Shown here piece after piece: positions 37,801 through 48,431 of a stretch of 64,000 nucleotides of DNA. This DNA is from Membranipora membranacea (Eukaryota > Bryozoa > Gymnolaemata > Cheilostomatida > Membraniporidae): positions 15,001,387 through 15,065,386 of the forward strand of contig OU612069.1 in NCBI GenBank assembly GCA_914767715.1, read 5' to 3'. The notes under the pieces are model-generated. The model was not told the DNA's origin. It searched no databases and saw nothing but the letters and a program-made list of their open reading frames with translations. The position numbers were made by a program, and so were the translations under genes. Positions within the stretch are counted from its first letter, which is position 1. Each line of letters starts with the position of its first letter.

Positions 37801-39355
37801 ACTCCTGTAGGGTTACTGACATATCTTTTTCTTTTCTTTTCCTAGGTAGGAGAATACAACTCGCAGGTTTCCGTCAACTTCCCTGATGAAAGAGGACAGA
37901 AACTGCAGCTCCCAAATCCAGACAACACATTAGCATTTACAATCACCTACAACTCAGAGCAGTATGGAAAGTTCTCAGAGGCTGTTGCTGCTTTTGCACC
38001 AAAGTTTGCTGAGATTGAACAGGTTTGTGTTTGACTTTTTCCTGGGTAGGGATTTTCCTCAATCCTTGATGATTGTTCCATGAAATCTGATATAAATAGA
38101 CGAGAAAAATAAGAGGCATTTCGAGATTCTGAACTGACAGTTTATTGCTAAGATCGCAACAATCATCAGCGGAATGCTGAACTCTGGATCCTTGTACATT
38201 CAACCACAGCTATTACAATCCTATCAATTGATCAGTGCCAGGCATTTGATGGCCATTTAATGACCATTATCAAGTAGAAAAAGTTAAACTTAATGTTAGT
38301 TAGATTTGTGTGCAATACTCAAAACTATAAGTATTTAAATGATCCATTCTCAGTGATAAGAGCGGTGCCAGGAAGAGCATGCCGCTCTCTTACTACATCA
38401 GTGGAAAAACCTGTTAAAACTAGGCAGGATGGCAACTGTAAACAAGCGTGAGTTTTCAATCTTGTCGATATTATTTATTTGCAGTTGTTCAGTTGCCACC
38501 AAATAAGATACATAGGTGGTAACGATTTCAACACGACCATAATGTTACCAACTGTTCATATACAGACAGCTGCCCATGCTTCTGGGAATGCTTTCTACTA
38601 CCAGAGAACTCAAGTCACCAATCCTCCATCTACATGGGACGGACAGGTAAGGCCTCTTTTTTTAAATAAATGAGAAAAAAAAATTATATTTATGAAGATG
38701 ATAGGGGTAGAGACCATCACCCAAGACAGTTCTCCCCTTTGGACTCAAAGCTGCAACTCCTATGGTACCTAAAGCATGCAAATGAATGGTCCATTCAGCT
38801 AATATAAAATAAATTTGTTACACCAATGACATCAATGAATCAGAACACATTGCTCAACAGTCCCCACTATTTTCTTTAGAACTTCACAGTAGAGATATTT
38901 ACTGGGGAATAGCAGCAGCGTTGTCAAATCTTATGCTGCACCTAAATTTAAGCATTGCTATTGTAGAAGGAGTTAGATCCTTGTATTGACAATGTCTAAT
39001 GAGGTGGACCAAAAAGTTGATAGACTATATCAGTCAGAATAAAGGCGATATTTGGCACCCATCATATAGTTAGAGTTAACTCCTTGTATTTACCTTGTCC
39101 CATTGCATAGCTTGAGCGTAACACTGTTAGTGTAATTTGTGATTGCAGACCATCTTTGGCGTTTCAATCAACAAAGATTTCCGTCTTGGAACAGTATTCA
39201 CTGCAGTACTAGTTTTTGAGGACGTCCAATCAGATGCTTTCCATCCACAACCACCAGTAGATGTGTACTTCACTGAAGCAGAGAAGATTATGTTGCTGAG
39301 TTGGATTAATGGTCTGGCCAAGCCTCCGTTTGTGGCCACAGATCATGAAGCATAA
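34888..39355 (+). CDS. Secreted WAP-like + MMACHC-like (CblC family) fusion, plus-strand copy 1
   Basis: Eight exons in phase: 34888-34936, 35291-35401, 36004-36055, 37030-37071, 37581-37617, 37846-38022, 38485-38646 and 39149-39355 (TAA); about 278 aa. MAKFIIAIFSLALCVLG is a clear signal peptide. Exons 2-4 form a WAP-like module (C1-P-x12-C-x5-CPGSQKCC-x10-C-x8-C) with seven of the eight usual cysteines. From exon 4 (TNVQQIIQIV) the protein aligns with the cytosolic copies and shares their 37-, 177- and 162-nt exons: NTLAF, HIQTAAHASGNAFYYQ (His187 and Gln196 match human His122 and Gln131), FGVSI, TEAEKIMLLSW. The human Arg161 position and the C-terminal region are not kept. Predicted extracellular cobalamin or flavin binder; untested. 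A polyadenylation signal lies at 39591. Confidence 0.87.
37092..37104. repeat. Poly-C run of 13
   Basis: Homopolymer in intron 4 of the plus-strand copy 1, absent from the matching intron of copy 2. Confidence 0.9.
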
Positions 39356-42300
39356 AAAGCTTATGTATTATATGAGAATTTTAATCACTGACATAAGATA
39401 AACATATGAACATAACGAACCAATAATTTTGTAATAATTATCCACCGTCAACGGGTTCAAATATAGATATCTAATATGTTGATAATTAATTGAATTTTGC
39501 TGTATGCATTTATATACTATAAGTATACAAATTCTGCAAATTACCTTTACATCCGGAAAACGTTCCGCTACTGGAATGAAAGAGACTGTCAATAAAAGTG
39601 TTAAAAAAAATATTCAAAATAAAGTAAAATCCCTGATAAAAAGATTGAAGTTACAAAAATAAATTTTGCCTTTTTTTTTTATTCACTTGTTAAATGTTTC
39701 TGTTGACATATTAAGCAGGCCATAAATCGATTCCTGTTCAAACCTCCATGCTGTTTTTTTTGTAAAAATTGAGGTCTTCCAATGAATCTTTAAACTATCA
39801 TCTTGTAACAGTCTAGGTTGGATTGATGAAAGTGATGATTATGGTAAGAAATCCCAGAAGACAAAAGGTCATACAGGTTTGTTGGGGTTGTGGTTAAAGT
39901 GTCCTCCCATCTAACTACAAACTTTCTATTTTTATTGCAACCACCATTTCTTCTACTTTTTTTTGTGGATTAGATGAGCAATATGACATCTCGATTTCAA
40001 CTACCATCATCATAGGTTTCCAAAGCTAAAGTCAAAGTCTAGAGTCTAAAGGATTAATTATTATTACTATGTTGTGGATGAATTAATGTTAGCCTGCACT
40101 AAACTGAGATGAAGTTTAAAAATTGTAACAAGGGTGGGTGAATTTTAGCTAGCCTTAAAGTAGCAGACAACCACAAAAGTTATATTTTGACATTTAATGT
40201 GCAATGATGTACTCTGTCTAAACTGGGATTTTATAGATAAATATCAAATTGGAAATTTTAATTATGACCATTACAAACTGTTTTCCACTATTTTGTTTTA
40301 GTAACACAAATACCCATAGATCTCAAAATGAATATATAATTAGAAAATAATGATGTATATAGGAATTTGTTTTAGAATCGAAGCAGTTAACTTTTGTTAG
40401 TGTCAATCTTAATACATAAACAGTCATCTCCGTTACAAAATCATCTACAAAAACAATATTATTGCTTTCAATAACAAAAATAAAGCATTGATCATTGAGA
40501 TAATAAAGTAAACAAAACATAGTTTCTCAATTTAATTAAGTTTATTGCAGCCTGGGGCTGCTGACTGCCCTGTGGTGCAGAACCAAAGCTTATACCTTGA
40601 AATTTCGTTGTTGAGCATATTGCCTACTGGTGAAGGTTAATCGCTTCATGGTTGGTATTCAGTGGTGCCAGGGTTTAGTGCTACTTAAAATTGGCTATTC
40701 CAAACCTATGCAAAATATTTAACTTTTCCTTCTATGAAATTTTTGTTTTCTAGGGTAACAGTAACACAAAACCAGTCACATGATTAGGGGATATCGGGCC
40801 AGATTTTATGGTCAGGGACAATAAAAATGTATATTTTGATCAATGTTGATAGATCGACAGTAGTAACTTTACTGTTTGATTTAGTCGCCTCAGTTGGTAA
40901 TTGAGAGCAAAACAGCATGAAAACTGGTCCTATTACACTAAGCGGTAGCCCGTTACGAGTCAGTTGCGATATCTTACGGGCTCTAGTCATTGCTATATCC
41001 ATTCAAATTTTCAACAGCACGAGCTGTCTTTGACTATACCGGGGACATAGCGCAGAGTATGGTGATTTTAAAACATAACTCAACCCCTCTGCTGGATGCG
41101 CAAAAACTAACCACTGATTATGTCAAAACCATGACCCATAACAAAATGGCAAGCTGCCACAAAAACCACAAAGGTCCCAATGAACACATAAGAGTGTGGA
41201 GGTGATTGATATTTGAAAAGTTCTAAAAAAAAGCTAGTGCTAATCAAGGTTTATTCCCACACAACTTTGCGAGTATCTTGTTACCACATAACTATACAGA
41301 CAGATCCAATCAATGAGCCCAACCAATTATGTCTGATACGGTAGAGGAGAATTGTTTATGAATGGTTTGTCCATGAAACATAATCCTTCATAAATACTCA
41401 ACCATATCGGAGTTAACTGCTCTTGCTCAGAGAGAGAATAACTTTACCTTAATCTGGTAAAATTATGTAGCCGGATAATCCAAATTACCCTATCATATTT
41501 CATGTGTACTGTACTTCAAACACATTAGAGAGTACAACTCAATCATCATAAATAGCATATATTGCATTTCCTGATATCCTTGACCCAACAATAGTATATT
41601 TAAGAGGTGCAGCTGTCTGAAATACAAAATGTCAATCGCTTAGCTTCTTTCAATTCCACAGGCTTCATTACGTGGGAGGAAGTTATTTCACAACCTTACA
41701 TCAACAACTCATACTGCCGAACCAGCTGTGCCCACAAACCACCGCACTGCGCACGGAGTCTTTGTGTCTGTCGATGGGTAGCAAATACTTCTGTTACTGA
41801 TATTATACTTTATGTTATAATAAAGCTATAAAAAAATATGTATAGGTTTTATTGTTGTAACTAGATTAATAGATCCTATTGTAGTGTCCAGTTCAATAAA
41901 ATATGGTCACTTTAAAAGACATTATGACGTTATGCCAAGACTAAACATATTTATAAATCAGTGTGTCCAATTTTGAAAAATTAGTTTGTAAATTTTTTAA
42001 CTTTCTACCTGCATATTAGCAACAAAAACTAAAACCTATGTCACTCTGCTGTTGCCTTCAATCTGCTTAGAATAAGATGAGATGACTGCGCGTATCATTC
42101 TCAATCTCACCTCAACAGCTACATGGACCGGACCCAATAATAGTATTACCATTTTTACTTTTTAAAAGACTTTTACTTGGCTAGTGCTTGCAGACTCCCC
42201 TTCACGATTTCTTCTCTAGGGTACATAATTCATAAAAATAAAAGAATTGTGTCATTCAATTTTTGTTTTATTGACTGAAAGTATAAGACATTGTAACCAA

Positions 42301-42556
42301 CACACAAGGCGCTTTATTGTTTTGAGCAAAGCAATTAGCCTAAGATTCAACAAGCAAAGCACATTCATTTTATGCAAGGTAACAGTTGTGGGATTAATTT
42401 TATTTGCGAATCAAATCCGCAGAAAAACTAAGACAGGAAAGAACATGTCGAAAATAAACTGTTGAAATTTAGTTTGAAGTTGAAGTTTGAGAATCTCTGC
42501 CAAGGGAGTGGTGACATTGGTAGTCATCATTTGAAGATACCTTGCACCTGGTACGC
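39356..42556. other. Intergenic region between the two blocks
   Basis: Convergent 3' ends. AATAAA at 39591-39596 is a likely polyadenylation signal of the plus-strand gene. No further coding segment. 40370-40500 resembles 9240-9370 (a dispersed repeat of unknown type). The block boundary falls between about 41.75 and 42.24 kb. Confidence 0.5.
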
Positions 42557-44937
42557 TCAAGCATTGAAAGCAGCATGATTGTGCTCAACCTGTGGATGGG
42601 TGATTGGAGGCTTGGTCAGACCATTGACCCAGCTCAGCAACATTATCTTCTCAGCCTCAGTAAAGTACACATCTATTGGTGGCTGAGGATGGAAGGCATC
42701 TGATTGGATGTCTTCAAATACCAGTACTGCAGCAAATGCTGTACCAAGGCGGAATTTGTTGTTGATCGAGATCCCAAATATGTCCTACAATCACAAATAA
42801 CCATAATTAGACGTAATATCCTCACTAAGTGAATTAGACCTGATATAACAGATGGCGCCCCTATACCCATATATACTGATTTCAGGTAACCATACATTTC
42901 ATAAACCACCTAATCAGCAGTGGACCGAGCTGGATGGCTGTCAAACAAGCATCCTTAATTGTTTTTACATTGGTTTTGGTGAGGAATCCTTTTTTTTTAA
43001 ATCAACACTTCCTGATGTTTATATCATGTCATGTAACCTAATAGAAAAATAGATTTCAATTGATGTCATAAATAAAAAAAGATTTCCACATACATTCTCG
43101 CCCCATGTAGATGGATGCGCTGTGACTTGAGTCTCTTGGTAGTAAAATGCGCTCCCTGATGCATTTCCTGCAGTTTGAACATGGCAAACAGGAAGCTGAG
43201 TAGATGGATTTATCTCATTGGCAGGAATGTATCTGATCTTGGGAGTGCAGAATCGCTGCAACAGTGCAATTTAATTAGATTGTAAAAAAATTGCGTTAAA
43301 GTAGTATCAAATGATGAAACTTTTCATTCTGTTGCGACATTAAAAAGTGGCAATATTGAAATCCATCCAGACCATCTGACCAGAGATGATCTATTAAATA
43401 CAAAACATTGCGGTGTCTGGTAGCCCATCAGTTAATAACAGTCACCAAGCTTCTCTAACTTATTTTGAGCAAACACATATTGATCCTGACCCCTGCATTA
43501 GGAAACAATCGATAAGTTTCAATAAATAAGATAAGAAGCAATGGATAATCTCAAAAGATAAGAAACACTAGATAGTTTAAAATAGATATCTCTCATGTGT
43601 CAGTCAGGCGAAGGATGGCCATGACAAGTAGCCAACTTTGAATAAACTCAATAATTTGATCTAGTCAAGGGTTAAAAAAATTGTGTTCAAGGTCACTGAT
43701 GATTTGAAAGCAAATTGAAAATGAAGAACAAAGTTACCCTATTTACATACAGCTTAACATTATGATACTCAGGATATTATTTAAGTTATATACCCTCAAT
43801 CACTCTCAACAAGGCAATAGACCGACCTGTTTTATATTGGCAAATTCAGGTGCAAGCCCTTTGACGGCATCCATGAATTGTGGGTACTGTACAGAGTTGT
43901 ACGCCACCGTGAAAGCTAAGGTGTTATCAGGGTAGTCTAGTTTCATCTTTTCACCTGTGCCGTCCGGATAGTTGGTGGTGACTTGTGTGTTGTAATCTCC
44001 TATCTGAAAATGATGTAGTTTGTAATGAGCAGTTGACTTTAACTACACACTTTGGCCTTGCAATCATTGGACTAATCAATCCCCTAAACATAGGAGCGTA
44101 GAGTTTCCGTGTGGTTTCCCTTAAAAGCTCAATATTTGAGTTGTCAGTGATTTTGTGTGGTGCGAAATGCACTTACTGATCATTGATTTATGGACACCTC
44201 ATTACAAACCTTTCAACAGCAACACTATCAAAAACAACCACAACATCAGCATAAACAACAAAGTCAGTGATCATGGCATCAACAGATCGCTGCCCTAGGA
44301 TGCAAACATGCTAAATGATGAAATTCAAAAATTGACTTTTCAAATTTTTTACATAATATATTCACGAGTCCAATGTTACCAGAAATTGGAGGATGTATGA
44401 CGGTTTAAAATGCTAATTTAATCTCATTGAAGTTTCAACTTTGCATTGTCTTTTATAGAAATAGTCAAACAAAAGGCCAATTATTAGCGAGCTGCTTTGA
44501 CATTGCAATAACATTCATTTGGCAGTTTATACACATGATACAAACCTGCCACGTGATGCAAGACCTTCTATATACACCAACACATTGATTCAATAAAGTC
44601 TGCTAAATTTACAAAATAATTTGATGTTTGTACCTTACCTTGAAAGCAGATGCTTGCATTCCAATTTCTCCTGACCTAGAAAAGAAAATGAGTAAGTAAA
44701 TGATCTTAAGTAAGGTGTAAAAGAGGGGTCAGTCTGTTGAGAGGTAGCCTACAGAAGCATCTTCATGCCCAGATGTGACTAAATTGTTGTTTCAAAGAAG
44801 CATATGAGCTACAGCAAATAATCAAAACTAAAGTCAATGGAGCAAGCAGAATTACAATCAAGCCATGTAAGAAATTGAAGATGCTGAAAATCATACCTCT
44901 GCTGAACGTGCTCGATGATTTCTTTGACATCCGTCAT
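42557..44937 (-). CDS. MMACHC-like (CblC family) protein, minus-strand copy 2
   Basis: Five exons of the same lengths as copy 1: 44937-44897, 44675-44639, 44003-43827, 43255-43094 and 42784-42557 (TGA); about 214 aa. Core motifs are retained: IGMQASAFKIGDYN, NTLAFTVAYN, VQTAGNASGSAFYYQ, FGISI, TEAEKIMLLSWVNGL. As in copy 1, the residue matching human His122 is Asn, and the C-terminal extension of vertebrate MMACHC is missing. There is no signal peptide, so a cytosolic cobalamin-handling role is the default. The frame is intact throughout and most changes from copy 1 are conservative, which argues for a working gene. A TATA box lies at 45028-45034. Confidence 0.85.
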
Positions 44938-45027
44938 GCTTTTGCCTTTTCTATCAAAATGAAAACTGGAACCTGCAAAGTCCTCACTGTTTGACTGATA
45001 AATGATCACAACAGAGCAACGGCCTAG

Positions 45028-45034
45028 CTTTATA
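45028..45034 (-). promoter_or_regulatory. Probable TATA box of minus-strand MMACHC-like copy 2
   Basis: Minus-strand TATAAAG in TTCATATAAAG, about 95 bp upstream of the ATG, matching the motif at 31767-31773. Confidence 0.55.
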
Positions 45035-45713
45035 TGAATGTCACACTACTCCACAAGGAAGTAGCAAGCATGACACATTATTTTTATCAGTTGTTATGTT
45101 AGCAATTATTGTGGCAAACAATAGGTTATGATACCAGCGTTGATCGATTTTGACATCTAATATGCTGTTGGAAAGCTGCTGAGCTGCTGATCGCTAATAG
45201 CTCATCAAAAACGTGATTGGATGACGTTGCGTCATTTTATCGGAGAAATGAGGCCGAAAAGGCTGTTTTTACCAAAGTGGATGGCTGCGCTACATTGATT
45301 GCTAGAAAGATTGCTAAACAGGTTACATTCATTCTTAGAGGCATAGTTCATCCTAATTTTAGGTTGAAAATAATATTTGATAAGCCCAAAATGGCTTTTT
45401 ACGTCACGTCATAATGCGTGTGGTTTTTTAACATTGATGATATAATGCGAAATTTTAAGCAACGATTTGAGACAGACCAAATTTTTCGCTTTTCTCCACT
45501 ATATTGCTGTTTAAATGACACACACAACAAATTTCAGCAGTATATCTAATGTATCAATATCAGCATAGACTATCAAAGGTAGATACATTTTTCGCTATTT
45601 ATCAATAACGTCAAACATGCTGTCAAAAGGTCCAGCAAATTTATTTTGAAAATTCTCACATACGAAGCCGCTTTGATTACGCATAGTACAAACAGGAAAT
45701 GCCAACAGAATAT

Positions 45714-45842
45714 GGCACTATGTATTAGTCTTCCTCGAATTATACCACACAGAATGCCAAAAAACACCTTAAAACGCCCCTTAAATTGGCTGTTTTGGGC
45801 ATTCTGTGTGGTATAATTCGAGGAAAACTAATACATAGTGCC
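45714..45842. repeat. Inverted repeat, 45-bp arms with 39-bp loop
   Basis: GGCACTATGTATTAGTCTTC...AGAATGCC (45714-45758) is mirrored at 45798-45842 with very few mismatches. It is not present at the matching place of block 1, so it is probably a small foldback or MITE-type insertion. Confidence 0.85.
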
Positions 45843-47319
45843 TTTCACATCGGAGAGAATGCATGCAATACACTTTTAACAGATTGCATATATCTTGCGG
45901 AAGCTGACCCCACTGCTGATGCACAGCATAAAGAGAAAAACCTTGAAAAGCCTTAAAGAATGACCTGGTTGGATTTGTGCTCCCTCATAGCTTTCCTAAT
46001 ATGTAACTCCAATTTTAGTTGTGATAACACTCTAATGTACTCCTGTATGAAGCAATAATTTCATAAATAAGTACACACATGTCACATTGTAACAACAGAC
46101 GTAAAATTGCCAAAATATATCATGCCATAAAGATAAGCTAATATGTGACTATCTCATTATGACTACACACATTTTTTCCAGAGAGATGACTATTTTGAAT
46201 CGCCTGCGTATGGTTGAACAAGATAGCAATCGATATCTGTCATGGGATCGCTTATAAATAGAATAGAATTAGATAAATAAATCCCTTGTCAGTTAGGAGG
46301 GGGTGAGCAATTGTGTTTAAGTTTGCTTCTTCATTGCACTCCTAATAAGGGAACCCTGTTTTATATTAATGTCATTTATATTATATGTACTCTGCATGGA
46401 ACAATCATATCATATCTTATCAAACAAGTGATCACATGTTAGTCAAATATCGTGCAGCCTTGAAATTAATTTATGATGTGATGTAACTCTGGCGGAGATA
46501 TTTTGTAACATTTATTAAACTTTGCAAAATGAAAATCCAAACTTCTCTTGTAGCACTCCTAATAAGAGAAACTTTTTTGTGATGCATTTTTATGTGATTG
46601 TGCGCAAAATAAACTAGTGGCTAATAAGAATGTCAAAAACATGTTCAATCATTTATAACTCTAATTCATTTTCAACAGTGAATACATCGAAGGATATTTG
46701 CAAGTCATTGATTGAGAAACTGAATAACAGGATAAAGAAATAATCATGTAAATATGTTCATTTGTTCTGCGTTTTTGAACACACCTGCAAATAATTCCAT
46801 AATACAGCTGCTGTGAAGGGGATGGAGCTGGTTTTGCAACCGTAAAGGGATAGGATACAGCTCTGATTTTTTTGAAAATGCGGTGAGCATACATGACAAG
46901 TTGGTAGACCAAGAAATCAGGAGGTCTCCGCGGACGAACTCCCGACCCGGAGTTCCACTCTGCGCGTCCCGCAGTGAAGGTGCAATTTGGCCATTGTTGT
47001 CATTTGTTTTAAGCCAAAACTAGATCGTTCATATTATGAAATGCATAATTTTACCTGATTTTACAAATTATATTGTTGTACTTTATCCGAACGAGGAGAG
47101 ATGGTATGTTAATAGGCAATTATATCTAGGTATATGTACCGTGGGGGTAGAAAAACATAGTTTTTCTTGCAACAAGAAGCTTAAAAAGTCTTCTGGGTGA
47201 AGGAAGCTGAAAAAAGGGAGGAAAAGGGGAGATAAAGAGGAGGTAGAAAATACCCCTAAAAACTGGGAGGCTCCCTACCAAAATGGGTGACTTGTCAGGA
47301 ATGGCGGTGAGGTCAAAGC

Positions 47320-47550
47320 ACTCACCGCATCTAAATGAATGAGTAGCATTATAGTAGTTGAATTTGGGACAAGCTTGCACTACCTGAGTCAATCCACACT
47401 AAGTTTTTAGGCAGGTATGAGCAGAATGGATCAAGTCAGGGTAAATGGCCAATGGACCGGAAATAGAAAATCGAAACCGGGACCCCCATCCCTTCCTCAC
47501 TGAAAGGCCCGTAGCTCTAACCAGCTGACCCATATGCCACTCCTGATTAA
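47320..47550 (-). mobile_element. Old tRNA-derived SINE, block 2 counterpart
   Basis: Same diverged SINE as at 33.74-34.02 kb (AAGCTTGCACTAC, TAGGCAGGTATGAGCAGAAT, GGCCCGTAGCTCTAACCAGC), in the same place relative to the plus-strand gene. Confidence 0.7.
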
Positions 47551-48431
47551 TCGATTAAATGGGAAGCTCAGTCCAGATCCAACTTCTCTCATCCCTAATT
47601 GGGTTGATAAATCAAACAATTCTGATTCCTTACATGTGCTTCATTTTGGCGCTAAATGCAACATAGATTTTTGTTTACATGGATTAGGCTGGACTTGACA
47701 TCTTGTGTAGGACCCTCATAGACGATTGACAACGGACAGCTTATTACTGTCATAATGGCAGCCAACAGGTCAGTAGATCTGACAAGATTAGAATTTTAAG
47801 TTTTCTAATTATTAATGCCTAGTCAGATTATGATATAAAATAAGAGTTTGATTGCTCACTGTTCACTTTGATAATGTAAGCAAGGATCACAGCATCGTTC
47901 TTAAGAAATTTTTGCCAGATTGGAAATTCATAATAACAAAACCAATTATTCGGTTTGTTGAAATTCTTTGAGATCGGTCAAGTGCAGAATATATAAAACA
48001 TTTATTTCTCTCAAGATTACATTATCAATGGACAGACATGTGAGCAGTCAGAACAACATAATAACAAGTAGATGTCACTTGTATTTAATTCAAAGCTGGT
48101 ATGTCAACAAATCTTTTTTAAGACAAAGGCTGATACTTCAAGATAATATATATAATTCATCGAAGGACTCTCACTTTTTCTCTACCACCCCTGCAAGACT
48201 GCGCGAAATAGATTTGGTCAATTAATCATACTATCATATTAATCGTAACATCCTCGTTGAGAACAATACAAGCGATGATAACCATGTATGCAATTAATCA
48301 AGGGTCATGTTGCAATATTAACTTGACAGGGTACGTTTGCTACAAAACCTTGAGCCAGTTGAGGTGATAGTCAGTTTCAATTTGACGATTCAAGGGAGTT
48401 ACACAGTATTTAATAACTGAACACCATTTCA

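Larger units (their letters stand above)
29200..41750. repeat. Tandem segmental duplication, block 1 (MMACHC-like pair 1)
   Basis: Matches 42240-54980 in the same orientation along its whole length, genes and spacers alike. Examples: 29230-29450 with 42240-42470; 33530-33560 with 46710-46740; the SINE relics at 33.75 and 47.33 kb; 40784-40880 with 53990-54080; 41600-41690 with 54860-54960. Each block carries one minus-strand and one plus-strand MMACHC-like gene, transcribed away from each other. Confidence 0.88.
45035..48431. other. Divergent intergenic region, MMACHC-like pair 2
   Basis: Counterpart of 31774-34887. Contains the hairpin element at 45.7 kb and the old SINE at 47.33 kb. A GC-rich patch at about 46917-46975 is not explained. 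No coding segment found. Confidence 0.5.

Noticed and set aside
37943-38203. 86-aa minus-strand frame almost identical at 51389-51649
   Set aside because: It lies antisense to exon 6 and intron 6 of the secreted genes. Its similarity reflects the homogenised tract, not an independent gene.
44897-45009. N-terminal extension of the minus-strand MMACHC-like copy 2 from a GTG
   Set aside because: No ATG is available in this frame upstream and the stretch lies just below a TATA box. The ATG of MTDVKEII was used, and the conserved open frame is noted as a finding.
46917-46975. GC-rich patch considered as an RNA gene or exon
   Set aside because: Too short, with no recognisable fold or frame.
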